Shown: positions 17,264-26,089 of the stretch, piece after piece
Layout of the letters: each line of letters opens with the position of its first letter
Numbering within the stretch: position 1 is the first letter of the stretch
DNA from: Lysinibacillus sp. FJAT-14745
GTDB taxonomy: Bacteria > Bacillota > Bacilli > Bacillales_A > Planococcaceae
Direction: 5' to 3'
Assembly (NCBI RefSeq): GCF_001275675.1
Contig: NZ_LITM01000005.1
Coordinates: 1-46,487, forward strand
Length of the DNA stretch: 46,487 bases
Position numbers and translations under genes: made by a program
Notes under the pieces: model-generated
The model's input: only the letters and a program-made list of their open reading frames with translations
What the model was told of the DNA's origin: nothing
Databases searched by the model: none

Positions 17264-18706
17264 CTATGATCTTTTTCGATGTTCGGAATCGACTATATAA
17301 GGTCTTAATGCATTTGCTGTCATTGGGAAACGGACAAGTACGCGAAGCATCGCATTTGGAAAGAATGGAATAAGTGGCCATAAATAAGGCGCTTGCATCG
17401 GACGTAATGAACATAAATACGTAAATAATATAAAAAACCCAATAAATAACCCATTAACTCCCCAAATTCCAGTCATTATTAACAACAATATTCTAAAGAG
17501 TTTAATGGAGATACCCAGTTCATAAGACGGAATTATAAAGGTCAGAAGAGCTGAAACGGCTGTATATAACACTACTTCTGGCGAGAATACCCCAACATCA
17601 ATAGCAATCTGACCAATAGTTATACCCGCAACCAACCCCATCGCAGTGGATAATGGTGATGGGGTATGAATGGCGGCCATCCTCAAAAATTCTATCCCAA
17701 TATCTCCAATAAGTACTTGTAGTAAAAGCGGGATATGTGATTTTTTCTTTGCCCCTAAAAAGGATAACTCATCTGGTAAATGTATCCCATGCGTTGCAAA
17801 TAAATACCACATAGGTAATAATAATAAACCCGTAATTACTCCAAAATAGCGCATAAAACGGACAAAGGTTCCGATTGATGGTGCCTGCCTATACTCCTCA
17901 GCATGCTGCAGTAAATGAAAGGCCGTTGCTGGCACGATAATGACAGAAGGAGACGTATCGACAACAATGGCTACATGTCCCTCAAGTAAATGCGCTGCGG
18001 TAATATCTGGTCGTTCCGTATAACGTACAAAAGGAACTGGATGAAACTTCTGTTTAAACAGCCATTCCTCTAGTGATTTATCAGTCATAGTCAAACCATC
18101 ATGATGAATTTGTTTAATACGCTGTCGCAATTTATCGAGCGTTTCATCACTCGCAATACCCTTTATAAACACTAGCGCAACATCGGTTTGTCCGATTTCG
18201 GATATTTTATGTAGCTCGAAACGTAAATTACTATTGCGAATTCGTCGACGAATCAAAGCAGCATTTTGTGAAATACCTTCAACAAAACCGTCCCGAGATC
18301 CTCGAATTACCTTTTCATTGTCAGGCTCCTCTGGTGAACGTCCTGGATAGCTTCGTATCTCTGCAACATAGCCGTAACCACTTTTCGTTATAAAGGCTAC
18401 CTGTCCACTTAATACGGCTAATAAAATGGCTTCACGTTTGGTTTGCTCTGAGCGACCTTGGAAATTGAAATAGGCTTCAAAATACTCCTTTTCATCCTCA
18501 ATATCAATGTCCTCATCAGGCAACATATTAGAGAGTAATTGTGTTAACACTATTCCATCCACAAGTCCGCTTATATATATGCAAAGAACCGGCAAATCTT
18601 TGACAAATACATGCGTAATACTAATGTCAAACGATTCGCCGTCACCAAATTGCTCTTTAAGAAAATTTTCGGCTTCTTCTAAGTTGTTAAATAGTTTATC
18701 TGTCAT
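17264..18706 (-). CDS. spoVAF: Spore germination-type membrane protein SpoVAF
   Basis: GerA-family protein of the spore inner membrane; in Bacillus it works with the SpoVA channel and affects germination. The 480-residue protein has a soluble N-terminal domain (about 1-270, with SGLVDGIVLTQLL and SYPGRSPEEPDNEKVIRGSRDGF). A membrane domain with about five or six segments follows (IGTFVRFMRYFGVITGLLL onward) and ends at RFPMTANALRPY. It starts 15 bases after the sigF stop, so it is probably co-transcribed with spoIIA. In B. subtilis six spoVA genes stand between sigF and spoVAF; none is here. A weak hairpin plus T-run at 17240-17262 may end the transcript. Confidence 0.88.
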   Translation of the reverse strand: MTDKLFNNLEEAENFLKEQFGDGESFDISITHVFVKDLPVLCIYISGLVDGIVLTQLLSNMLPDEDIDIEDEKEYFEAYFNFQGRSEQTKREAILLAVLSGQVAFITKSGYGYVAEIRSYPGRSPEEPDNEKVIRGSRDGFVEGISQNAALIRRRIRNSNLRFELHKISEIGQTDVALVFIKGIASDETLDKLRQRIKQIHHDGLTMTDKSLEEWLFKQKFHPVPFVRYTERPDITAAHLLEGHVAIVVDTSPSVIIVPATAFHLLQHAEEYRQAPSIGTFVRFMRYFGVITGLLLLPMWYLFATHGIHLPDELSFLGAKKKSHIPLLLQVLIGDIGIEFLRMAAIHTPSPLSTAMGLVAGITIGQIAIDVGVFSPEVVLYTAVSALLTFIIPSYELGISIKLFRILLLIMTGIWGVNGLFIGFFILFTYLCSLRPMQAPYLWPLIPFFPNAMLRVLVRFPMTANALRPYIVDSEHRKRS

Positions 18707-18721
18707 GCTGTCACCATTTTC

Positions 18722-19513
18722 TTAGATGTCTTTTTTTACCTCTTCCTCTTCAACTGTGGCACTTGTGGCCATCCAATTTTTTAATTGAGCAAGAATTTTT
18801 TTCTCTAATCGTGATACCTGAACTTGTGATATGCCTAACCTGTTAGCAATTTCAGTTTGGGTACAATCTGAGAAATATCGTAAATAAATAATGGATTGCT
18901 CTCTAGGCTCAAGCCTTGTAAGCACCTCTTTTAGTGGTATATAGTCAAATGGCTGCTCAGATTTTTCGTCCTTCATCTGATCCATTAATGTAATAGAATC
19001 CCCTTCGCTTTCATACAATTGTTCATGCAATGAAGCAGGATCTCTTAATGCATCAGAAGCAGTTACAATTTCCTCAGATGTGACACCAAGAACCTGTGCT
19101 AATTCATGAATGGTTGGTGGATGCTCATTTTTTTTAATGAATTCATCAGTTGCATGACGAATTTTAAAATTAAGCTCACGAATAGATCGGCTAACCTTCA
19201 CCATACCATCATCCCTTAGAAATCGCTGAATTTCTCCAATGATCATCGGCACCGCATATGTCGAAAATTTAACATCATACGTTAGATCAAATTTATCCAC
19301 AGACTTCATGAGCCCTATGCAGCCAATTTGAAATAAATCCTCGAGCTCCACACCCCTGCTTGTAAAGCGTTGGACGATAGACCACACAAGCCTCGTATTC
19401 CCTTCAATCATTCGTTTACGAGCCTCATGATCGCCCTGCTGTGCACGTGCAATTAAATCCCGCATTTCTCCCTGTGACAATAGCTTATCGGACGACTGTT
19501 CTAGCGGCTTCAA
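18722..19513 (-). CDS. sigF: Forespore sigma factor SigF
   Basis: First compartment-specific sigma factor of sporulation, held inactive by SpoIIAB. Sigma region 2 is near-identical to B. subtilis in key stretches (LFQIGCIGLMKSVDKFDLTYD, FSTYAVPMIIGEIQRFLRDDG), then region 3 and region 4 with the helix-turn-helix TQTEIANRLGISQVQVSRLEKK. The start is TTG (19511-19513) behind TGAGG; no suitable ATG exists. Length 263. It is the third gene of spoIIAA-AB-sigF, ten bases after spoIIAB. Confidence 0.96.
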   Translation of the reverse strand: MKPLEQSSDKLLSQGEMRDLIARAQQGDHEARKRMIEGNTRLVWSIVQRFTSRGVELEDLFQIGCIGLMKSVDKFDLTYDVKFSTYAVPMIIGEIQRFLRDDGMVKVSRSIRELNFKIRHATDEFIKKNEHPPTIHELAQVLGVTSEEIVTASDALRDPASLHEQLYESEGDSITLMDQMKDEKSEQPFDYIPLKEVLTRLEPREQSIIYLRYFSDCTQTEIANRLGISQVQVSRLEKKILAQLKNWMATSATVEEEEVKKDI

Positions 19514-19523
19514 TATCGCAGCC

Positions 19524-19964
19524 TCACATTACCGGTGTGCGAACCGAGTAAAATTTCTTCGTAAACGTGACAGTTGTACCTTCTTGCCACTTGGACATTA
19601 CTGTCAATTGATCTGAAAAACTATCCATAATGGTAAAGCCCATACCTGAACGTTCCATCGCACTTTTCGTCGTAAATAACGGCTCCATTGCCTGGCTTAC
19701 ATCCTCAATACCAATACCTTTATCCAAAACAGACACAGTTACAATATCATCCTCACGTTTTGCATGAACTGTAACAACGCCTTTACCATCCTCTTCATAA
19801 CCGTGAATAATGGCATTAGAAACAGCCTCTGAGACAACCGTTTTAAATTCGGATAGCTCATCAATTGTTGGATCTAATTGTGCGATAAAACCTGTCACAG
19901 CTACACGCGCTAAGGCTTCATTTTCACTAAGTGCTAAAAAAGTTAATGTCATTTCGTTATCCAT
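19524..19964 (-). CDS. spoIIAB: Anti-sigma-F factor SpoIIAB
   Basis: Serine kinase and anti-sigma factor: binds and inhibits sigma-F, and phosphorylates SpoIIAA. It is a 146-residue GHKL ATPase with the N box SEAVSNAIIHGYE, G1 box VLDKGIGIED and G2 box SGMGFTIMDSFSD. Its ATG overlaps the spoIIAA stop region by eight bases. Family length and operon order match B. subtilis. Confidence 0.96.
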   Translation of the reverse strand: MDNEMTLTFLALSENEALARVAVTGFIAQLDPTIDELSEFKTVVSEAVSNAIIHGYEEDGKGVVTVHAKREDDIVTVSVLDKGIGIEDVSQAMEPLFTTKSAMERSGMGFTIMDSFSDQLTVMSKWQEGTTVTFTKKFYSVRTPVM

Positions 19965-20310
19965 TTACAATCCCCCTAACTCGATCTATCGCTTCTTCTT
20001 CAGTTGCATCCATCATCCACGGCCCCAAACCTGAAAATTGAAATACTTTTCGCATCGTCGGCGATGGATTCAATAAAATTGTTCGTCCAGCGACTGCCTC
20101 TAACTCACGCATCCGACCAAGCACTAAACCTACACCTGAACTATCCATAAAGGAAAGCCCCGCTAAGTTCCAAATAATGGTCGTTACAGTGCCTTGAAAA
20201 ATTGCTGTAGAAATTTTAGCTCGAATTTGCTCTACTGCATGATGATCGAGCTCCCCAAACAAACGTATAACTACTGTCTCTCTTGTTACCATCTCTAATT
20301 GAAAATGCAT
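19957..20310 (-). CDS. spoIIAA: Anti-anti-sigma factor SpoIIAA
   Basis: STAS-domain protein that, when unphosphorylated, pulls SpoIIAB off sigma-F. The phosphorylated serine lies in the classic SFMDSSGVGLVLGR loop, with GELDHHAVEQIR at the N-terminus. The frame is open further upstream, but I start at 20310 because GAGGAGGAGG lies nine bases before this ATG and the resulting 117 residues equal B. subtilis SpoIIAA. The longer start would also overlap the predicted sigma-H promoter. Confidence 0.95.
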   Translation of the reverse strand: MHFQLEMVTRETVVIRLFGELDHHAVEQIRAKISTAIFQGTVTTIIWNLAGLSFMDSSGVGLVLGRMRELEAVAGRTILLNPSPTMRKVFQFSGLGPWMMDATEEEAIDRVRGIVNG

Positions 20311-20333
20311 GAATATCGCCTCCTCCTCGTGCA

Positions 20334-20361
20334 ATTCCACATGCAATGTGGTGATTCCTTG
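20334..20361 (-). promoter_or_regulatory. Probable sigma-H promoter of spoIIAA-spoIIAB-sigF
   Basis: The minus strand has CAAGGAATC (20353-20361), a 12-base spacer and GTGGAAT (20334-20340). The sigma-H consensus is RNAGGAWWW-N11/12-RNNGAAT; the -10 fits fully and the -35 core AGGA is present. A Spo0A-box-like TGTCGAT (20404-20410) lies about 45 bases upstream. spoIIA is a known sigma-H and Spo0A target in B. subtilis. The leader would be very short, which is a reservation. Confidence 0.45.
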
Positions 20362-20500
20362 CGGCTGACAGAACTAGTGCAAAGTCTTCCTAAATAGTGG
20401 AAAATCGACATACTTATAGCTTTTTAGGTTAAATTCAGTATGGGATAAATCAACATTTTTTAAACGCGGGAGTCTCTTTTTACATAAATTATTATTATTG

Positions 20501-20830
20501 GCTCATCACCATAACATGAGGTTGATTTCTGTTCCGACTGGGCACATTCTTTGTGGCGTCATATAAGCCGCTTGGGCCACAACAGATTTTTTATGTGCGA
20601 AAGCGTAACGGTAGCGGCGACAAGGCTTTTATTTGCAAAAGCGAAGGGGCAGCGACATTTGTTTTTGGCGTGGAAGCGTAGCGGCAGTGACAAGATGTTG
20701 TCACGAGGGCGTTGTAACAGGATGTGATGCTCTTAGCATTTGTTCCTCTGCTAGCTCGCTCCAGGTCTCATCTGTGTCGCTATAATCCCCAAGAATTCGC
20801 CGCACAATCTTCACTCCAATCAACTTGCGG
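20501..20830. repeat. Interspersed repeat, copy B (ATCACCA family, right end unclear)
   Basis: Begins GCTCATCACCATAACATG then GTTGATTTCTGTTCCGACTGG, matching copy A. It contains three degenerate 34-38-base units related to the 36-bp repeat, and a decayed hairpin module followed by GTTCCTCT. Bases 20362-20500 before it show no gene. Confidence 0.6.
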
Positions 20831-20854
20831 TTCTATCCACGATTTTGGCTGCTC

Positions 20855-21375
20855 TATCCGTCGCTCTGGCTCTTCTTTCCGTCGCTTTGACTCTTCTTTC
20901 CGTCGCTTCGGCCCTTCTTTCCGTCGCTCTGGCCCTTCTTTCCGTCGCTCTGGCTTCCTTCCGTCGTTTTGACTCTTCTTTCCGTCGCTTCGGCCCTTCT
21001 TTCCGTCGCTCCGGCTCTTCTTTCTGTCGCTTCGGTCCTTCTTTCCGTCGCTTCGGCCCTTCTTTCCGTCGCTTTGACTCTTCTTTCCGTCGCTTCGGCC
21101 CTTCTTTCCGTCGCTCTGGCTCTTCTTTCCGTCGCTTCGGCCCTTCTTTCCGTCGCTCTGGCTTCCTTCCGTCGCTTTGACTCTTCTTTCCGTCGCTCTT
21201 GCTCTTCTTTCCGTCGCTCCAGCTCTTCTTTCCGTCCCTCCTGCTCTTCTTTCCGTCGCTCTTGCTCTTCTTTCCGTCGCTCCGGCTTTTCTTTCCGTCC
21301 CTCTGCTCTTCTCTCCATCGCTCGAACCCTTCTCTCCGCCGCTTGAACCCTTCTTTCCGCCGCTTCGACTTCCGC
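20855..21375. repeat. Large 21-bp minisatellite (locus 2 of 4), about 25 units
   Basis: Head-to-tail units around CTTCTTTCCGTCGCTTCGGC, with a few 15-base short units (GCTTCCTTCCGTCG at about 20952 and 21169) that mark a longer repeat of roughly 216 bases. Because the unit is a multiple of three, several frames on both strands stay open and encode low-complexity Lys/Arg/Glu-rich or Ser/Phe/Arg-rich peptides. I see no ribosome-binding site for them and regard them as non-coding. The array starts 12 bases beyond the pdp terminator. Confidence 0.9.
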
Positions 21376-21387
21376 TTTTTAAAACAG

Positions 21388-21427
21388 AAAAAAGCGAGAA
21401 CCCCCTTTGTTAAAGAGAATTCTCGCT
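21388..21427 (-). terminator. Terminator after pdp
   Basis: AGCGAGAA (minus strand) pairs with TTCTCGCT across a 19-base loop, followed by TTTTTT. Confidence 0.8.
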
Positions 21428-21435
21428 CCAATTTT

Positions 21436-22686
21436 TTATGCAATTGTATAAGCCTTTTGTACTTTTTCGATTGTTTCCTCATCGATTTGACGATTTGAAT
21501 ATAAATAAGCAATCGTCTCATCAGCACGAACATGGTCACCTTTTTTGGCAATCAATTGAATACCAGCATCATAATCAAGCTCAGATTCCTTTGTTAATCG
21601 ACCTGCACCAAGACCAACGCTAGCTTCCCCGATTAATAATGCATTAATCGTCTCTACAGTGCCTTCAATTGGTGCTTTAACAACAACTTTATTTGCTGTG
21701 TCTTTTTGCAAGATATCTGTTAAATCGCCACCCTGTGCGACGATAAATTCCTCAAATTTTGCTGCAGCTGAACCATCCTCTAATACTCGTTTAACAGCTG
21801 CTGTTGCTTCAGACTCATTTACTCCTGCTGCAACTTGGTACATAAGCGAAGAGATCATAATACATTCCTCTAGAAGATCCTCATGCGTTTCGCCCATACG
21901 TCCATTTAATAGAGCAAATGCCTCTACTACTTCAAGCTTATTGCCAATCATTTTACCTAGCGGGTTATCCATATCACTAATATGCGCGACTACTTTACGT
22001 CCTAGCTTTTCACCGATTGCAGTCATCGTATCAGCTAAAACTTGCGCTTCTTTTTCTGTTTTCATAAATGCACCTGAGCCACATTTGACATCAAGTACAA
22101 TGCCGTCTGCACCACTTGCTATTTTCTTACTCATGATAGACGCGGCAATAAGTGGTATAGAATCGACAGTACCCGTCACATCTCGCAACGCATATAATTT
22201 TTTGTCAGCTGGTACAAGATTGCCTGTTTGACCAGCAACTGCAATTTTATATTTATTGACATTGTCGATAAATTCTTGTGATGAAAGCTCTGTTTTAAAG
22301 CCACGGATCGATTCTAATTTATCAATTGTACCACCTGTAATACCTAGACCCTTACCACTAAATTTCGCCACCGGAATATCTAGTGCAGCAATTATCGGAG
22401 TGACAATTAGTGTAACTTTATCGCCTACACCGCCTGTTGAGTGTTTATCAATTTTAAAACCTTCAATAGAAGATAAATTAATAACATCTCCAGATTCTAT
22501 CATCGCTTTTGTTAAATAAAATGTTTCATCATATGTCATACCTAATAAACGGATTGCCATTAGTAGGGAGCTTGCTTGATAATCAGGAATTGCACCAGTA
22601 GTGTATCCCTCTACAAAATACTGAATTTCGGCCTGTGTTAGCTCCTTGCCTTGCTTCTTCTTTTCAAATAGCTGTGCCATATTCAT
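21436..22686 (-). CDS. pdp: Pyrimidine-nucleoside phosphorylase
   Basis: Phosphorolysis of uridine and thymidine/deoxyuridine to base plus (deoxy)ribose 1-phosphate in nucleoside salvage. The 416-residue protein carries the thymidine-phosphorylase family signature KFSGKGLGITGGTIDKLESI (about 108-127), preceded by DKHSTGGVGDKVTL, the phosphate-binding loop. It lies 14 bases after deoB, whose product isomerises the sugar phosphate made here, so the pair forms a pathway unit. In B. subtilis this place is held by pupG (purine nucleoside phosphorylase) and dacF. Length is slightly below the usual 433. Confidence 0.93.
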   Translation of the reverse strand: MNMAQLFEKKKQGKELTQAEIQYFVEGYTTGAIPDYQASSLLMAIRLLGMTYDETFYLTKAMIESGDVINLSSIEGFKIDKHSTGGVGDKVTLIVTPIIAALDIPVAKFSGKGLGITGGTIDKLESIRGFKTELSSQEFIDNVNKYKIAVAGQTGNLVPADKKLYALRDVTGTVDSIPLIAASIMSKKIASGADGIVLDVKCGSGAFMKTEKEAQVLADTMTAIGEKLGRKVVAHISDMDNPLGKMIGNKLEVVEAFALLNGRMGETHEDLLEECIMISSLMYQVAAGVNESEATAAVKRVLEDGSAAAKFEEFIVAQGGDLTDILQKDTANKVVVKAPIEGTVETINALLIGEASVGLGAGRLTKESELDYDAGIQLIAKKGDHVRADETIAYLYSNRQIDEETIEKVQKAYTIA

Positions 22687-22700
22687 ATCGAAAATCCCCC

Positions 22701-23882
22701 TTACTTCAGATCGTTTAAAAAGCTTTTACCAAACTCCGGTGCTTCTACTTTGAAGTTTTCAGCAACTGTCGCTGCAATATCTGCAAAAGTTTCACGAAGT
22801 GCTAGCTCGCTACCACCATTAAAGCGTGGTGAATAGATAATTAACGGTACATATTCGCGTGTATGGTCTGTCCCAGGGAATGTTGGATCATTACCGTGGT
22901 CCGCCGTAATAATTAGTAGATCGTCTTCAGTCATTGCCTCAGTAATTTCAGGTAAACGTGCATCAAATTCTTGTAGTGCGTTACCATAACCTAGAGGGTC
23001 ACGACGGTGTCCAAAATTCGCATCAAAGTCCACTAAGTTTAAGAAACTTATACCATGGAAATCACGACGTACTACCTCTGCAAACTTATCCATACCATCC
23101 TTATTATTTTTCGTACGTACTGCTTCCGTAACGCCTTCACCGTTGAAAATATCAGAAATTTTCCCGATTGCGATAACATCTAAACCTGCATCCTGTAAGA
23201 CATTCATCGTTGTGCGACCAAATGGCTTTAACGCATAGTCATGACGATTAGATGTACGTGAGAAGTTTCCTGGTGTACCGACAAATGGACGAGCAATAAC
23301 ACGGCCAACTAAATATTCTGGTTGTAATGTTAGCTCACGAGCAATTTCACAAATTTTATATAATTCCTCTAATGGAATAATTTCTTCATGTGCAGCAATT
23401 TGCAAAACAGGGTCAGCAGATGTATAGACAATAATCGCTCCTGTCTCCATATGCTCCTTGCCGAAGTCCTCAATTACTTGTGTTCCACTTGCAGGTTCAT
23501 TGCAAAGGACTTTGCGGCCTGTACGTTTTTCCAGCTCTGCAATTAGCTCAGCAGGGAATCCTTCTGGATATACTTTAAACGGTTTATCAATATTTAACCC
23601 CATGATTTCCCAGTGCCCTGTCATAGTATCTTTACCAACAGATGCTTCTTGCATTTTTCCGTAGTATGCTTTTGGTTTGTCAGTAGCTTGCATACCTTGT
23701 AATGGTTCAATATTCGCTAAGCCGAAAGACTCCATATGTGGCATTGTAAGCCCATTCATTTTTTCAGCGATATGTCCGAGAGTATGTGAACCTACATCTC
23801 CAAAATTCGCTGCGTCTGGAGCTTCACCAATTCCAACTGAGTCCAATACTACTACATGGATTTTATTAAATGGTTTATTCAT
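22701..23882 (-). CDS. deoB: Phosphopentomutase
   Basis: Interconverts (deoxy)ribose 1-phosphate and 5-phosphate, linking nucleoside breakdown to central metabolism. It is a metal-dependent enzyme of the alkaline-phosphatase superfamily. Metal ligands are visible in [19 protein letters not shown] at the N-terminus and in [12 protein letters not shown] and TADHGNDPT near the C-terminus. [13 protein letters not shown] contains the phosphorylated threonine. Length 393 is standard. A clear AGGAGG precedes the start. It follows xerD by 89 bases and precedes pdp. Confidence 0.96.
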   Translation of the reverse strand: MNKPFNKIHVVVLDSVGIGEAPDAANFGDVGSHTLGHIAEKMNGLTMPHMESFGLANIEPLQGMQATDKPKAYYGKMQEASVGKDTMTGHWEIMGLNIDKPFKVYPEGFPAELIAELEKRTGRKVLCNEPASGTQVIEDFGKEHMETGAIIVYTSADPVLQIAAHEEIIPLEELYKICEIARELTLQPEYLVGRVIARPFVGTPGNFSRTSNRHDYALKPFGRTTMNVLQDAGLDVIAIGKISDIFNGEGVTEAVRTKNNKDGMDKFAEVVRRDFHGISFLNLVDFDANFGHRRDPLGYGNALQEFDARLPEITEAMTEDDLLIITADHGNDPTFPGTDHTREYVPLIIYSPRFNGGSELALRETFADIAATVAENFKVEAPEFGKSFLNDLK

Positions 23883-23971
23883 AATTTTGCCTCCTAATCT
23901 CTTGTCTCTATTTTACCAAAAAACAGCGAAAAATAAAGGTCAGACATCCGACTGACAAATAATTTTCTCTC

Positions 23972-24874
23972 TTAAGCGCGTGGATGAAATTGCTTATAAA
24001 CTTCTGATAGTCGAGATTTACTAATATGTGTATAAATTTGTGTTGTAGAAATATCGGCATGTCCAAGCATCTCCTGTACTGCTCGTAAATCCGCACCATT
24101 CTCCACTAAATGGGTTGCAAAGGAATGACGTAATGTATGTGGCGTTAATTCATGCTTAATGCCTGCTTTTAAAGCGTGCTCCTTCATTAATTTCCAACAA
24201 CCTTGCCTTGTTAAACGTTTTCCTCGTTGATTGATAAAAAAAGCTTCTGTTTTTGGATATTTCCCTTGTAATTGACTCCGTGCACCATCTAAATAAGTAC
24301 TTAATGCTGAAAGGGCGCTTTTCCCAAGAGGAATGATACGCTCCTTGCCTCCCTTACCAAAAACGCGTACAAAGCCCATCGTTAGGTGAATATCAGCTAA
24401 ATCCAATGCAATCAGCTCACTAATGCGCATCCCTGACCCATATAATAGCTCTAGCATTGCTACATCCCGAATGCCCTGAGGTTTGCTGCGGTTTGGTGCC
24501 GCTAATAAAGCTTCAATTTCTTCAATAGAGAGGACTTTTGGTAGCTTCTGCTCAATGATCGGCATTTCTAAATGGACTGTCGGATCTGTTTCAGCTCGCT
24601 TTTCTCGGAGTAAAAATTGATGGAAACTACGAATGGAGGAGATATGGCGGGCAACAGTACGACTTGTCTTTCCTTGCATACGTAACTGCTCTAAATGACG
24701 CAAAATGGTTGTCCTTGCCACTTTACGAAAATCAGACATTCCCTCCACTTCCCGCAAAAAATTCACGTAATTTTCTAAGTCTCGGCGATAAGATGCTAAT
24801 GTATTATCAGATAATTGTCGTTCTACTTGGATAAAATGGATATAATCCTCTATTGCATATTGAAATTCATTCAT
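23972..24874 (-). CDS. xerD: Tyrosine recombinase XerD
   Basis: Site-specific recombinase that, with XerC/CodV, resolves chromosome dimers at dif. The N-terminal SAM-like core-binding domain (about 1-90) precedes the catalytic domain with GSGMRISELIALD (first Arg), HTLRHSFATHL (HxxR) and the tyrosine in ISTTQIYTH. I use ATG at 24874 (MNEFQYA); a GTG one codon earlier is possible. Length 300 is typical. Its position after fur and before deoB matches B. subtilis, but a repeat of about 500 bases separates it from fur. Confidence 0.95.
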   Translation of the reverse strand: MNEFQYAIEDYIHFIQVERQLSDNTLASYRRDLENYVNFLREVEGMSDFRKVARTTILRHLEQLRMQGKTSRTVARHISSIRSFHQFLLREKRAETDPTVHLEMPIIEQKLPKVLSIEEIEALLAAPNRSKPQGIRDVAMLELLYGSGMRISELIALDLADIHLTMGFVRVFGKGGKERIIPLGKSALSALSTYLDGARSQLQGKYPKTEAFFINQRGKRLTRQGCWKLMKEHALKAGIKHELTPHTLRHSFATHLVENGADLRAVQEMLGHADISTTQIYTHISKSRLSEVYKQFHPRA

Positions 24875-24937
24875 CACAGCGCCCCCTTACTGTCAATTAT
24901 TCTCTATTTTAGCACGGCTATTCGAATTGTGCTAAAA

Positions 24938-25431
24938 CAGGAGTGTTGAATAACTATTCTTAGCCATATCTAATCAATTGTGCCTTGGCATAATTGCGTC
25001 TGGAATCGGCTTTGTGCTTAGGCCTGCGTGATGCAGGTCAGTTAGCCGTTATCGCATGGATGCGATGGTTTTAGGCTAACATCCCCTAAGAACTCCTTTC
25101 CGATTCCATGACATCCGCCGGAGGCTTTAGGCCAACATGATGTTGGTCACTCAGTCGTCGCCACAGGACGTGGCGATCTTAGACTGAGTTCTTCTATTTC
25201 AGCGGGCGTTTGGACACCCACTGAAAAATAGCTTACATTCGCATTCATCTCACCACCTATAGAGGTGGGAGACTTCTGCTGAAATAAGTTAAATAAAAGA
25301 CGCTAATTTCCACTACGGGCGAGTGTCGAGCCGCTTCCTCCGCTACAATTAACTAAAAATGAGCATACATAAGCAAAATAAAAAATTCTTTAAGGGCTAT
25401 TAAAAACCTTTTTTCTCAATCAACATGCCTA
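24938..25431. repeat. MITE-like structured repeat, copy C
   Basis: Outer inverted ends CAGGAGTGTTGAATAA (left) and its mirror at 25416-25430. Two hairpin modules lie inside. The first, 25023-25080, has CCTGCG/TGCAGG, then outer arms GTTAGCC/GGCTAAC around ATCGCAT/ATGCGAT. The second, 25132-25189, has CCAACA/TGTTGG, then ACTCAGTC/GACTGAGT around GCCAC/GTGGC. A strong hairpin ACCTATAGAGGT (about 25253-25270) and a shortened D-type end (about 25308-25353) follow. It fills the xerD-fur gap; no gene is seen here. Confidence 0.75.
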
Positions 25432-25458
25432 GTATTACTAAATCTTATTTGAATAAAA

Positions 25459-25506
25459 CAAAAAACTGCCCGATTCAATCTATAACTTAAGATTAAAACA
25501 GACAGC
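25459..25506 (-). terminator. Terminator after fur
   Basis: CTGTCTG...CGGGCAG with an inner AATCT/AGATT helix, followed on the minus strand by TTTTTTG. It lies just past the fur stop. Confidence 0.8.
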
Positions 25507-25512
25507 TTCTCG

Positions 25513-25977
25513 TTATTTTTCTTCATTCGATTCGTCGTTTTTATCATGACAGCGCCAGCAAATGCCGTGGAAAGTTAGTCGGTGATCCTTTATGATAAAG
25601 TTCCAACGTTTTTCAACAACGGCTTCCACATCTTCAAGTAAATCTTCTTGAATTTCATCAACCGCACCACATTCGATACAAACAAGATGATGGTGGAAAT
25701 GCGCAGCTCCCTCTTGGCGTAGATCATAGCGCGAAACGCCATCGCCAAAGTTGATTTTGTCGACAATTTTGAGCTCAGTAAGTAATTCTAACGTTCTATA
25801 GACAGTAGCAAGACCAATTTCTGGTGCCTTTTCTTTTACTAAAAGGTAAACGTCTTCTGCACTTAGGTGGTCTTCCTCGTGCTCAAGCAGTACAGCAACT
25901 GTTGCTTCTCGCTGCGGCGTCAGCTTATAACTAGCACTATGCAACTGTTTTTTTATACGATCAATTCGGCTTTCCAT
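25513..25977 (-). CDS. fur: Ferric uptake regulator family protein Fur
   Basis: Metal-responsive repressor, expected to use Fe(II) and bind Fur boxes of iron-uptake genes. The winged helix covers about residues 1-85 (KLTPQREATVAVLL, GLATVYRTLELL). The dimerisation domain has the metal cluster HFHHHLVCIECG and a second CxxC (CWRC) near the C-terminus, so a structural zinc site is complete. Fur rather than PerR or Zur is inferred from gene order (fur-xerD-deoB, as in B. subtilis). Length 154. A GGGGGG site precedes the ATG. Confidence 0.88.
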   Translation of the reverse strand: MESRIDRIKKQLHSASYKLTPQREATVAVLLEHEEDHLSAEDVYLLVKEKAPEIGLATVYRTLELLTELKIVDKINFGDGVSRYDLRQEGAAHFHHHLVCIECGAVDEIQEDLLEDVEAVVEKRWNFIIKDHRLTFHGICWRCHDKNDESNEEK

Positions 25978-26089
25978 GTGACGCCCCCCTAAACTCTTTC
26001 CATTATACCAAAGGAGTAAATCCTATTACAAGATAGTGAATAGATTTCAATATGCTTCTGTGTTTTTTTCCTGATGCTAAATTTTCGTA

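Noticed and set aside
20855..21375. CRISPR array
   Set aside because: Units are contiguous without unique spacers, and no cas genes are present. The same holds for the other three 21-bp arrays.
20820..21551. Minus-strand open frame of 243 codons, Lys/Arg/Glu-rich, and parallel frames on both strands
   Set aside because: It is produced by the 21-bp repeat, which lacks stops in several frames. Its start lies inside pdp in another frame, it crosses a terminator, and there is no ribosome-binding site.
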